DNA from: a virus
DNA: 37,385 nt
IMG/VR virus record: IMGVR_UViG_3300046004_001005
Span: 1-37,385 of that record
Reading direction: 5' to 3' (one strand)
Below the pieces are notes generated by a model. That model was not told the origin of the DNA and did not search any database. It saw only the letters and a list, made by a program, of their open reading frames with translations. The position numbers and the translations under genes were made by a program. Shown one piece after another: positions 28,801 through 34,274 of the stretch; position 1 is the first letter of the stretch; each line of letters starts with the position of its first letter.

Positions 28801-28939
28801 GTCTAACTCCTCTGCTGGTTTTATCTAGTATATCCGCGCTGAATCGTTTCTGTCTAGCTTTCGAGCAGGCCGCGTGATTACCTACGCCGCGCAGTTTTCC
28901 GCATTCGTCGCAGGTTGGGTCGGTGGTCAATTTCCGCAC
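28775..28939 (-). CDS. Small Cys-rich protein (54 aa, GTG start)
   Basis: An ORF starting at GTG 28939 (RKLTTDPTCDECGKLRGVGN, then HAACSKARQKRF) with C-x-x-C and H-x-x-C spacing like a small zinc finger. GGAGG lies about 10 bases upstream. It overlaps the end of the preceding gene and the start of the HTH-like gene by 26 bases, and holds the promoter at 28827-28856 inside it. Less sure than its neighbours. Confidence 0.45.
   Translation of the reverse strand: MRKLTTDPTCDECGKLRGVGNHAACSKARQKRFSADILDKTSRGVRHALQESRT
28827..28856 (-). promoter_or_regulatory. Sigma70-like promoter for the 28800 gene
   Basis: On the minus strand, TAGACA at 28856-28851, 18 bases, TATACT at 28832-28827, followed by AG. 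Its boxes match those at 32966-32993. Confidence 0.55.
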
Positions 28940-29124
28940 AAATCACGCACCTCCGTAAACGTCCGCAAATCCGCACCAATGCCATGCTTGATAACCGGGT
29001 AAGGGCAGATTGAGTGCATCGGTATAGGCTGGCGTCCTGCCTCTGCGACGATTGGCGCACCTACTGCCCAGCAGAGCCACAGTAGGCAATAGAAGGTTAG
29101 CCAGCCTGCTATACCGTTAGCCAT
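28927..29124 (-). CDS. Small protein with N-terminal membrane helix
   Basis: A 65-residue protein: hydrophobic residues about 5-24 (IAGWLTFYCLLWLCWAVGAP), then VAEAGRQPIPMHSICPYPVI and a polar end. Probably anchored or exported; no family recognised. GGAAGG lies 7 bases upstream; overlaps the preceding gene by 8 bases. Confidence 0.62.
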   Translation of the reverse strand: MANGIAGWLTFYCLLWLCWAVGAPIVAEAGRQPIPMHSICPYPVIKHGIGADLRTFTEVRDLCGN

Positions 29125-29284
29125 TGCGCGCGGCCTTCCTTGCGGCTCGGTAATCAGCCTGGTAGGCAGCCATGCACGCGCGGCACGCCGAATAAAGGCC
29201 ATCCTTATTGGCATGGCTTGGGTTAAATTCATGAAGTGGCTTTGAGTTGGCACACTTGCTGCATGTTTTTAATTGGCTAGGCAT
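29117..29284 (-). CDS. Small zinc-ribbon protein
   Basis: A 55-residue protein with [20 protein letters not shown] then DGLYSACRACMAAYQADYRA, two CxxC pairs 20 residues apart. This is the zinc-ribbon also found in front of HNH nucleases, but here it stands alone with no HNH domain. It could bind nucleic acid or host protein. ATG at 29284 with GAGGG 8 bases upstream; overlaps the HTH gene end by 16 bases. Confidence 0.78.
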   Translation of the reverse strand: MPSQLKTCSKCANSKPLHEFNPSHANKDGLYSACRACMAAYQADYRAARKAARNG

Positions 29285-29457
29285 GAAACACCCTCTTGTT
29301 CGCACTGCTTCAATCGCCAGTCCAGATACCAGACGCTAACCCCTAGCGCTCTGGCAATAATTTTGCGCCTGATACCTTCTTGGCGCAGTTCGTATGCCAA
29401 GACAAGCTCAGCAATGCCAAGCTTGCTGGCGCTGGTTGGTTTTTTGCTGTGGCTCAT
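29269..29457 (-). CDS. Small HTH protein
   Basis: A 62-residue protein with [20 protein letters not shown] then [20 protein letters not shown], a clear helix-turn-helix with ALGVS turn. Basic N-terminus ([10 protein letters not shown]). The ATG overlaps the stop of the broken DfrB-like gene (ATGA), which shows that the original frame of that gene ended here. Confidence 0.72.
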   Translation of the reverse strand: MSHSKKPTSASKLGIAELVLAYELRQEGIRRKIIARALGVSVWYLDWRLKQCEQEGVSCLAN

Positions 29458-29652
29458 TCCTCACCATCCTGCGCCCAAGCCTCCAGCGCTCCAACCGGGT
29501 AAATCTGCACGCTGCCTGATTCTGTTGCTGATTCGACTGCGTAGCCTTCGGGCGTCAAGCTGGTGCTGTAGGTGCCGACTACGCGACCAATGCCATTGGC
29601 TGCCTGATTTCTTGCGTACCAGGTCGCCTGGTTTGTAGGTTGGTTGGGTCAT
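29454..29652 (-). pseudogene. DfrB (R67-type dihydrofolate reductase)-like gene, broken by one extra base
   Basis: Frame one from ATG 29652 reads [20 protein letters not shown]. The next frame continues [20 protein letters not shown], then [15 protein letters not shown] and stops at 29454 in an ATGA overlap with the next gene. Removing one T (one A of the AA at 29589-29590 on the plus strand) gives a single 65-residue SH3-like protein. It keeps DfrB landmarks: VRKKSG (the Lys that binds cofactor) and VQIYP (active-site Gln-Ile-Tyr). R67 is 78 residues, with the first 16 dispensable. Either a sequence error or a true one-base lesion. If intact, it could be a dihydrofolate reductase or a non-enzymatic SH3-like relative. 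Confidence 0.82.
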
Positions 29653-29876
29653 GGCTTGCACTCCGCAATCATCCGTTCTATTGCATCACGCAGAACTGGC
29701 CAGTCGCTAGGATCAATCCGAACTTGGCCCGGCCTGCATGACTCTTCAAGGCTTGTCAGTGCGACAAACTCGCCACCCGCTTCGTCGTCTATCTCAACCG
29801 AAAAAGCGGTCTCGCTGAAAATAGGCTCGCCGTCCGGGACAATGTGCAGGCGGGTCACCCTGGTTTGAGTAGTCAT
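29649..29876 (-). CDS. Hypothetical protein
   Basis: A 75-residue acidic protein (TRVTRLHIVPDGEPIFSETA then FSVEIDDEAGGEFVALTSLE) ending in a helix (DWPVLRDAIERMIAECKP). Beta-rich front and helical end; resembles conserved small phage proteins with a VxIxDExxGEFV segment and no known role. ATGA overlaps on both sides. Confidence 0.72.
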   Translation of the reverse strand: MTTQTRVTRLHIVPDGEPIFSETAFSVEIDDEAGGEFVALTSLEESCRPGQVRIDPSDWPVLRDAIERMIAECKP

Positions 29877-30058
29877 TTTCCCAGCCCTTTCTTAACCTTG
29901 CACCCCATCGCCAACGTTTCAAACGCCTCCGGCTTGGTTTTGAACCAATCAGCCAAAGTCCGGCGCGGCACACCTGAAAGCTCCTGCATTTCCTGCAAGC
30001 CTGTTAGGCCGTGGTTGATTGCGGACAGCGCCGCTTCGCTGCTGGGTTTTCCACTCAT
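29873..30058 (-). CDS. Small HTH protein
   Basis: A 61-residue protein (SEAALSAINHGLTGLQEMQE, then LSGVPRRTLADWFKTKPEAF) with a helix-turn-helix around LSGVPRRTLADW. Such YdaS/Cro-like mini-proteins in phages bind DNA. A GCGCCC/GGGCGC hairpin at 30078-30095 precedes the AGAGGGGTGAGGGT ribosome site. ATGA overlap with the following gene. Confidence 0.7.
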   Translation of the reverse strand: MSGKPSSEAALSAINHGLTGLQEMQELSGVPRRTLADWFKTKPEAFETLAMGCKVKKGLGK

Positions 30059-30102
30059 ACCCTCACCCCTCTTGATTGCGCCCGGCTAGGGGCGCGGTTG
30101 GA

Positions 30103-30285
30103 TTAGCTGACTTTTTTGACCCGCTGCGCAAAGTGCGGGTTACTCAACACTTCTTTAGAGATTGAACACTGGCCAACCGCTTTGCCGTTGTACTCGTAGT
30201 AGCCGTGATAGCAATCATCGCGCTCGCCAGTAATGACCATGATCATTTTGTTGGCTTCGATTTTGTCGCCTTTTTGAAGTTTCAT
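30103..30285 (-). CDS. Hypothetical protein
   Basis: A 60-residue protein (MKLQKGDKIEANKMIMVITG, then YYEYNGKAVGQCSISKEVLS) with beta-strand pattern and basic end. Small, possibly SH3-like fold (inference). Strong GAGGGG ribosome site 7 bases upstream and a promoter before it; heads a sub-operon to 27891. Confidence 0.68.
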   Translation of the reverse strand: MKLQKGDKIEANKMIMVITGERDDCYHGYYEYNGKAVGQCSISKEVLSNPHFAQRVKKVS

Positions 30286-30324
30286 TTCTGTTTCCCCTCG
30301 GTGTGTTTTGCTTCGATGGGGCTT

Positions 30325-30353
30325 ATTATGGCAACACCCGCCGCAATAGTCAA
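30325..30353 (-). promoter_or_regulatory. Sigma70-like promoter for the 30285 gene
   Basis: On the minus strand, TTGACT at 30353-30348, 17 bases, CATAAT at 30330-30325. It starts a sub-operon of small genes. Confidence 0.6.
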
Positions 30354-30372
30354 GCGGGCAGGAGATGAATGG

Positions 30373-31068
30373 TCATGGTTTGTTTACCTCGGCTAGTTTG
30401 GCGTCGATGCGAGCTTCAAGCAGCTTATCGTCGAATGGGTCAAGCGCGGCCTTGGCCTGTCGCAGCAACTCCACCAGCTCAGCGTCAGGCTTGGCCCTTG
30501 ATTGGCGCGCTTGGTTCAGCTTCTGTTTGAGGCTGGCAATCTCTTTGCGCTGCTCTTCGATCAGCTCTTGGTCACGATCCCATGCCGCTTGAAGTGTCTC
30601 GATTGTCTCCGGGCATTTTTCGCCCTTGGCAAAGTTGACGCTGTGCGCTCGCCAGTCAGGCTTGGCCGGTGAGGTGTAGAGCGTGTGACGGCCTGCGCTC
30701 AGACCATGGTTGTGCCACTCCTTGATATGCAAGCCGCCATACGTTGAGTTTTCCACCAGCTCAACCGTCAGGGATTCCTTGACAGTTGCCTCACCCTGCA
30801 CAGGCTCGGCGGATTGGGCGCGGGTGTTCCAATGCTTAATCGCCTGCGCCTTAGCCCGCTCAATAAATTCCTCGCCGTAGCGGGAGTCTTTAAACGTGTC
30901 GGCGCTTCGTTCCACAAGCGTCATCAGGTCGCATATCTGGACGCTGGCCATAGCTTGGCCGCAGCCGCTGCACTCGATTTCGTACTGAGTGCCGTCGCCG
31001 CTTGGCAGCTCTGGCGACTCACCACAAAACGGACACGGCAGTAGCTCGGTTTGCTTGGTTGCGGTCAT
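30373..31068 (-). CDS. Lar-like (restriction alleviation type) zinc-finger protein with coiled-coil tail
   Basis: A 231-residue protein. The first 85 residues have the Lar pattern: LLPCPFCGESPEL, then IECSGCGQAM and a KHWNTRA end. Lar proteins of Rac and lambda-like phages lessen type I restriction, but many proteins with this finger lack that proof. Residues 90-150 are a mixed region (GLHIKEWHNHGLSAG). The C-terminal 80 are coiled coil (EEQRKEIASLKQKLNQARQS). An orphan methyltransferase elsewhere also fits an anti-restriction theme. ATGA overlap with the preceding gene. Confidence 0.75.
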   Translation of the reverse strand: MTATKQTELLPCPFCGESPELPSGDGTQYEIECSGCGQAMASVQICDLMTLVERSADTFKDSRYGEEFIERAKAQAIKHWNTRAQSAEPVQGEATVKESLTVELVENSTYGGLHIKEWHNHGLSAGRHTLYTSPAKPDWRAHSVNFAKGEKCPETIETLQAAWDRDQELIEEQRKEIASLKQKLNQARQSRAKPDAELVELLRQAKAALDPFDDKLLEARIDAKLAEVNKP

Positions 31069-31241
31069 TTTCGGTGCCTCCGGTTGCGTGCTTTTTCGCC
31101 TTTGCTGCGTGGGCGCGGCGTATGAGGATCACCTGAGTCACTTTTGATAACCGGGTATCCCTCAATCTCAATTGGGTGTGCATGGATCGTCAAAGCAAGG
31201 GCGAAAGCTGACATGGCCAGCCGGTTACGTGTTGCGGTCAT
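31065..31241 (-). CDS. Small basic protein with hydrophobic N-terminus
   Basis: A 58-residue ORF: MTATRNRLAMSAFALALTIH looks like a short signal or anchor, then EIEGYPVIKSDSGDPHTP and an Arg/Lys-rich tail (RPRSKGEKARNRRHRK). Linked by ATGA overlaps to both neighbours and preceded by AGGGG. Role unknown. Confidence 0.6.
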   Translation of the reverse strand: MTATRNRLAMSAFALALTIHAHPIEIEGYPVIKSDSGDPHTPRPRSKGEKARNRRHRK

Positions 31242-31453
31242 ACATCACCCCTCTGTTTGTTGCGCTCAATGCGGCGCTGGCGTTTGGCTTCGGCGGCTTC
31301 GATCCGGTTAAGGTCGGCATCGGTTAGGCGTTTGGCTGGCTGGGGTGGTCTTTGGAATTTAAGCGCGGTTGCCCTTTTCTCTCCGGGGCTTTCCGCATCA
31401 AAGAATCCAGACGTAGCCAGCGCTAAAGCAATGGTTCTGGCGTTCACGGTCAT
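31238..31453 (-). CDS. Hypothetical basic protein
   Basis: A 71-residue protein (NARTIALALATSGFFDAESP, then LTDADLNRIEAAEAKRQRRI) whose C-terminal half is a strongly charged helix, probably nucleic-acid- or protein-binding. No recognised family. ATGA overlaps on both sides mark it as a real member of the chain. Confidence 0.68.
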   Translation of the reverse strand: MTVNARTIALALATSGFFDAESPGEKRATALKFQRPPQPAKRLTDADLNRIEAAEAKRQRRIERNKQRGDV

Positions 31454-31755
31454 GGGCGTGGCTCCAGTTGCGTCGGTGCGGTCTGCGGGGTGGCTGTTTC
31501 CATTTTGGAAATACCCACCCGGTTCGGATTTACAATTGTTCTCGGATGGCTCAATAGCCCATCCAGCGTCACGCCGTTTAACATTCGATCAACGCCAGCC
31601 AGCCGGCTTAGGGTGGTTGATTTATGGGTGATTTTTAGGCTTTTCGGCGCTGCATCTATCCGCGCGCTGTATACGCCGTCGGCAAATATCAGCGCGCAAT
31701 ATTCGGATGCATGACCAATGCCCTTGTACAGCTCGATTCTGGTTATTTCAGGCAT
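31450..31755 (-). CDS. Hypothetical protein
   Basis: A 101-residue protein: ITRIELYKGIGHASEYCALI then FADGVYSARIDAAPKSLKIT, with a beta-rich front, and a disordered Pro/Thr-rich end. Not recognised. It overlaps the preceding coiled-coil gene by 13 bases and the next by ATGA. Confidence 0.68.
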   Translation of the reverse strand: MPEITRIELYKGIGHASEYCALIFADGVYSARIDAAPKSLKITHKSTTLSRLAGVDRMLNGVTLDGLLSHPRTIVNPNRVGISKMETATPQTAPTQLEPRP

Positions 31756-32198
31756 TCACTCACCCCGTTGCCGCGCAGGGCGGCGCGTGTTTTAGCTACC
31801 CGCTCAGCAACATGCGGGAACGGTTCAAAATTCGGGCTCGCTGCCACTTCGTCATAGCCAGTCAGCCAAAGCTCCAAAGCCTCCCGCAGCCTAGCCACGT
31901 CCCCCTCTAGCCGCAGCCTTTCCGCGTCACTGGCACGAATACCAGCAGCTACCAAATCATCAATATGGCGCTGGTCATCATGGCCAACAAATTGGCGCGC
32001 AGACTGGTTAGCCATGACCGTCTTTAGCTTGCTGATTTCTTGCTCTAGCCGCTGGTTGGCGGTGCTTAGGGCAGAAATGTCTCGCTTAGCGTCAGCAATT
32101 GCGAATTGTATAGCGGCAGTGCTTTGCTCGGACGCCATGGTCTTCGGGTCGCACTTGTCCCATTGCTCTAAACTGCGCTGCAGCTTCACCCTGCTCAT
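31743..32198 (-). CDS. Coiled-coil hypothetical protein
   Basis: A 151-residue, helical, charged protein. Residues about 30-65 (QFAIADAKRDISALSTANQR then LEQEISKLKTVMA) and 85-112 (SDAERLRLEGDVARLREALE) look like coiled coils, with an LTGYDEVAASPNFEPFPHVA linker near the end. Similar hybrid helical proteins occur in phage early regions with unknown function. ATGA overlap with the DUF551-ended gene. Confidence 0.7.
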   Translation of the reverse strand: MSRVKLQRSLEQWDKCDPKTMASEQSTAAIQFAIADAKRDISALSTANQRLEQEISKLKTVMANQSARQFVGHDDQRHIDDLVAAGIRASDAERLRLEGDVARLREALELWLTGYDEVAASPNFEPFPHVAERVAKTRAALRGNGVSECLK

Positions 32199-32932
32199 AC
32201 CCGGCCACCATTCAGCAGGTCACCGGCAAGCATCCAATGGCTAACTTTGTAGGTCTGGTCCCGGCCTTTTCGCGAGCACCATGCGCCCAGCCAGTCTCCA
32301 TCACCTTTGTACTCCGCGCCCTCGACTTCAAAGCGCTTTGATACCGGTATTTTTATCAGGCACTTGTCACCGACACTTGGCAGGCCGTCCTGAACCGCTA
32401 CCCACTCACGCGGCACCTGCACCACGTCGCTGGCTGGCTCTGGGGGTGGGGCGGCTGCGAGCATGGCGGCGTAGGAAGTGCGTGTGATTTGGCTCCACGG
32501 CAGCAGGTCACCAAGTGGGTCAAAGCACGGCTTATCCAGAGCTGCCTGGATCATTTCTGGCGTCGGCTCAACCGGCACCAGTCGCCACCCATCAGACACC
32601 CCAGCCGGGGCAGACGATGGAGCGGCGAGCAGTTCAATTGCTTTCGAGATAAGCGCTTTGTTGCCGATTGAAACGCCTGACCAATCCGCTGACTTCAGGG
32701 CATCAGCAGTGCGTGCAGAAACCCCAGCCGGGGCGGCTAACTGGGCGCGGCAAGCTTTCCAGCCGACCCATGCGCCCTGAACACGGATTGAGGAATACCC
32801 GCCATTGGAGCCGCGTTCCATTACGCAATGCACTGAATTTGAATCGTAACCTTCTTGAATCAACACGCCGATTTGCCACGCCTCAAACGCCACCCGCTCT
32901 GCTTCCAGCGCTGCATTCTGTTCTTTGTTCAT
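32195..32932 (-). CDS. Multi-part protein with C-terminal DUF551 module
   Basis: A 245-residue mosaic. The first 65 residues (LEAERVAFEAWQIGVLIQEG then VGWKACRAQLA) are a phage module that ends in WxGWxAxRAQ. Then SDGWRLVPVEPTPEMIQAAL is the common TPEMIxA module. The last 75 (PREWVAVQDGLPSVGDKCLI ... KVSHWM) are DUF551. Such stitched accessory proteins are frequent in phages and evolve by module swapping. ATG with GGAG about 10 bases upstream, after its own promoter. Function unknown. Confidence 0.8.
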   Translation of the reverse strand: MNKEQNAALEAERVAFEAWQIGVLIQEGYDSNSVHCVMERGSNGGYSSIRVQGAWVGWKACRAQLAAPAGVSARTADALKSADWSGVSIGNKALISKAIELLAAPSSAPAGVSDGWRLVPVEPTPEMIQAALDKPCFDPLGDLLPWSQITRTSYAAMLAAAPPPEPASDVVQVPREWVAVQDGLPSVGDKCLIKIPVSKRFEVEGAEYKGDGDWLGAWCSRKGRDQTYKVSHWMLAGDLLNGGRV

Positions 32933-32965
32933 TCTTCCCGCTCCAATTAATTAACCCGCTCGCCT

Positions 32966-32993
32966 AGTATAGACAAAGCGGGCAGATTGTCTA
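32966..32993 (-). promoter_or_regulatory. Sigma70-like promoter for the 32932 gene
   Basis: On the minus strand, TAGACA at 32993-32988, 16 bases, TATACT at 32971-32966. The -35 box sits on the last codon of the 32991 gene. Confidence 0.65.
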
Positions 32994-33290
32994 GCGGATT
33001 TTTAGGCCAAGGTTGGTGGATTCGATGGCGGCGCGGCACTGCCTGCGATAGCGGCTCGCAGCCGTGTAGCCGTCTCGCCAGCTGTCATCGAATGCATATG
33101 CTGGCTCGCGCGGCTCAGCTAACTCTGGCAACTCAATAACAACAGCATCTAGCGCGGCGTTGAAGCCGATAAACGCCGCATCACCGTAGGTATTGCTGTA
33201 CTTATCGCCAAGCCACTGGCCTGGGTTCTTGCCAAGCGCTTCCATTTGCGCCTCAAACATCCCGCGCCGCGTTTCTTCGATTGTTTTCAT
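32991..33290 (-). CDS. Hypothetical phage protein
   Basis: A 99-residue protein (TIEETRRGMFEAQMEALGKN then NTYGDAAFIGFNAALDAVVI) with a WRDGYTAASRYRRQCRAAIE helix near the end. The RxxFE pattern near the start and a YxxxAxxxxFNAALDA block are known in small phage accessory proteins. No function assigned. ATGA overlap with the preceding gene. Confidence 0.72.
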   Translation of the reverse strand: MKTIEETRRGMFEAQMEALGKNPGQWLGDKYSNTYGDAAFIGFNAALDAVVIELPELAEPREPAYAFDDSWRDGYTAASRYRRQCRAAIESTNLGLKIR

Positions 33291-33646
33291 GCCATCTGCT
33301 CCCCGATTGCCGCCGCTGCTCGGACTATGGCGCGGCGGGTTGCTGCTTCGTCGCCTAGCTCTTCGTCAGGGTCGCCATACACCCAATCCTGATGGCCTTG
33401 ATTTAATCGCACGCCGCTAATTGCTGAGCAATCATAACCGCTAACGACAATCCCAAGCCTCACCGCCAACCGCAGCGCGTCGCCATCGTCGGTTAGTGGG
33501 TTCCACTCAATAGCCCTTTGCTCCGGGTGCTGGCTTGGGTCTCCGCTCCACTCCTCAACAATCATGTGAGGCATGTCACACAAGTATTCCAGATGGAAAC
33601 CCGCCGCCTTAGCAGCCAACTCCAACAACTCGCGATCTGTTTTCAT
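33287..33646 (-). CDS. Conserved phage protein
   Basis: A 119-residue protein beginning MKTDRELLELAAKAAGFHLE and carrying IEWNPLTDDGDALRLAVRLG, ending in an RRAIVRAAAAIGEQMA helix. The LLELAAKAAG and WNPLxDDGDALRLAV blocks are widespread in phage accessory proteins of unknown role. I choose the ATG at 33646 because GGAGGGTGG lies just upstream and the family starts here; the frame is open to 33721, but that part has no good ribosome site. Confidence 0.8.
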   Translation of the reverse strand: MKTDRELLELAAKAAGFHLEYLCDMPHMIVEEWSGDPSQHPEQRAIEWNPLTDDGDALRLAVRLGIVVSGYDCSAISGVRLNQGHQDWVYGDPDEELGDEAATRRAIVRAAAAIGEQMA

Positions 33647-33777
33647 TCCACCCTCCACCCGTTTAAACCCGAAAATTCCCATGAATGCGTCGGCGGAACT
33701 ACTCATCCCTTCAATCTCCATTCAGTGCACACTTGTATACTCAAATCCCCCCCATTTCGTGGGTGGGCTGAGTTGGT

Positions 33778-33805
33778 AGTATAGGCTGGTTAGTGGTGGG
33801 GTCAA
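33778..33805 (-). promoter_or_regulatory. Strong sigma70-like promoter for the 33646-32991 genes
   Basis: On the minus strand, TTGACC at 33805-33800, 16 bases, TATACT at 33783-33778. It lies between the repeat array and the first gene of the small-protein train and is the best-matching promoter in the window. Confidence 0.72.
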
Positions 33806-33906
33806 GCTATAACAGCGCCATAAACGAACGCGTTTTATAGCCTCTGAACACCGAACAAAACCCGGCACCGAAACAATCCCCCCACTCTATAGAGTGGTGG
33901 GGAGCA

Positions 33907-34218
33907 TGTTTCGCTAGTGCAAAAAAGGCATTTAGCGAAACACAGCGAAACAGACAATTTTTTGACAGTACTTTTTCTCCTTTAAAATCAAGCACTTCTA
34001 GCGAAACACGGAAAATTGACGCCGTGTTTCGCTGTGTTTCGGTAGCAAGCTAACGAAACAAAAAGCGTGTTTCGGTAGGTGTTTTTTGAGGTTTTCGTGT
34101 TTCGCTATTCTACCGAGCTTAACCTATTGATTTTGCTAGGTTTTCACATGATCGTTAGCAAGCTACCGAAACACGGCTTTTGGGGTGCGTGTTTCGCTTG
34201 TTTCGCTTGTTTCGGTTA
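33907..34218. repeat. Array of 13 TGTTTCG-type repeats (iteron-like), candidate origin or operator region
   Basis: The 628-base gap between 33646 and 34275 holds no convincing gene. Within it, TGTTTCG followed by C/G/T and T occurs 13 times in both orientations: plus orientation at 33907, 34025, 34035, 34068, 34098, 34190, 34199 and 34208; minus orientation ending at 33942, 33952, 34008, 34060 and 34173. Two copies form a 26-base inverted repeat at 34035-34060 with 11 of 12 arm matches; a half-degenerate second one is at 34148-34173. The region is AT-rich and next to a primase/helicase-like gene, as in iteron origins. It could equally be a multi-site operator. Confidence 0.75.
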
Positions 34219-34234
34219 TTTTTTGATCAATAAA

Positions 34235-34256
34235 AAGCCCGCGATTAAGCGGGCGT
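34235..34256 (-). terminator. Rho-independent terminator after the primase/helicase gene
   Basis: GCCCGC at 34237-34242 and GCGGGC at 34249-34254 pair around a 6-base loop, followed on the minus strand by TTTTTATTG. It isolates the repeat array from transcription of the 34275 gene. Confidence 0.88.
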
Positions 34257-34274
34257 TGTGTGCTGCTTTTGGAT

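Noticed and set aside
29454-29652. Programmed +1 frameshift in the DfrB-like gene
   Set aside because: No slippery codon, rare codon or in-frame stop at the shift; the pattern fits a one-base insertion or sequence error.
33963-33988. Plus-strand promoter TTGACA...TAAAAT in the repeat array
   Set aside because: The boxes are good but spacing is 15 bases and no plus-strand gene lies within 2 kb; it may be chance in AT-rich sequence or a primer-RNA start, which cannot be decided here.
33807-33995. 62-codon minus ORF in the repeat region
   Set aside because: No ribosome site, composed partly of repeat units, and no recognisable protein pattern.
33907-34218. CRISPR array
   Set aside because: Units are only about 9-11 bases, occur in both orientations and have irregular short spacing; no cas genes are present.
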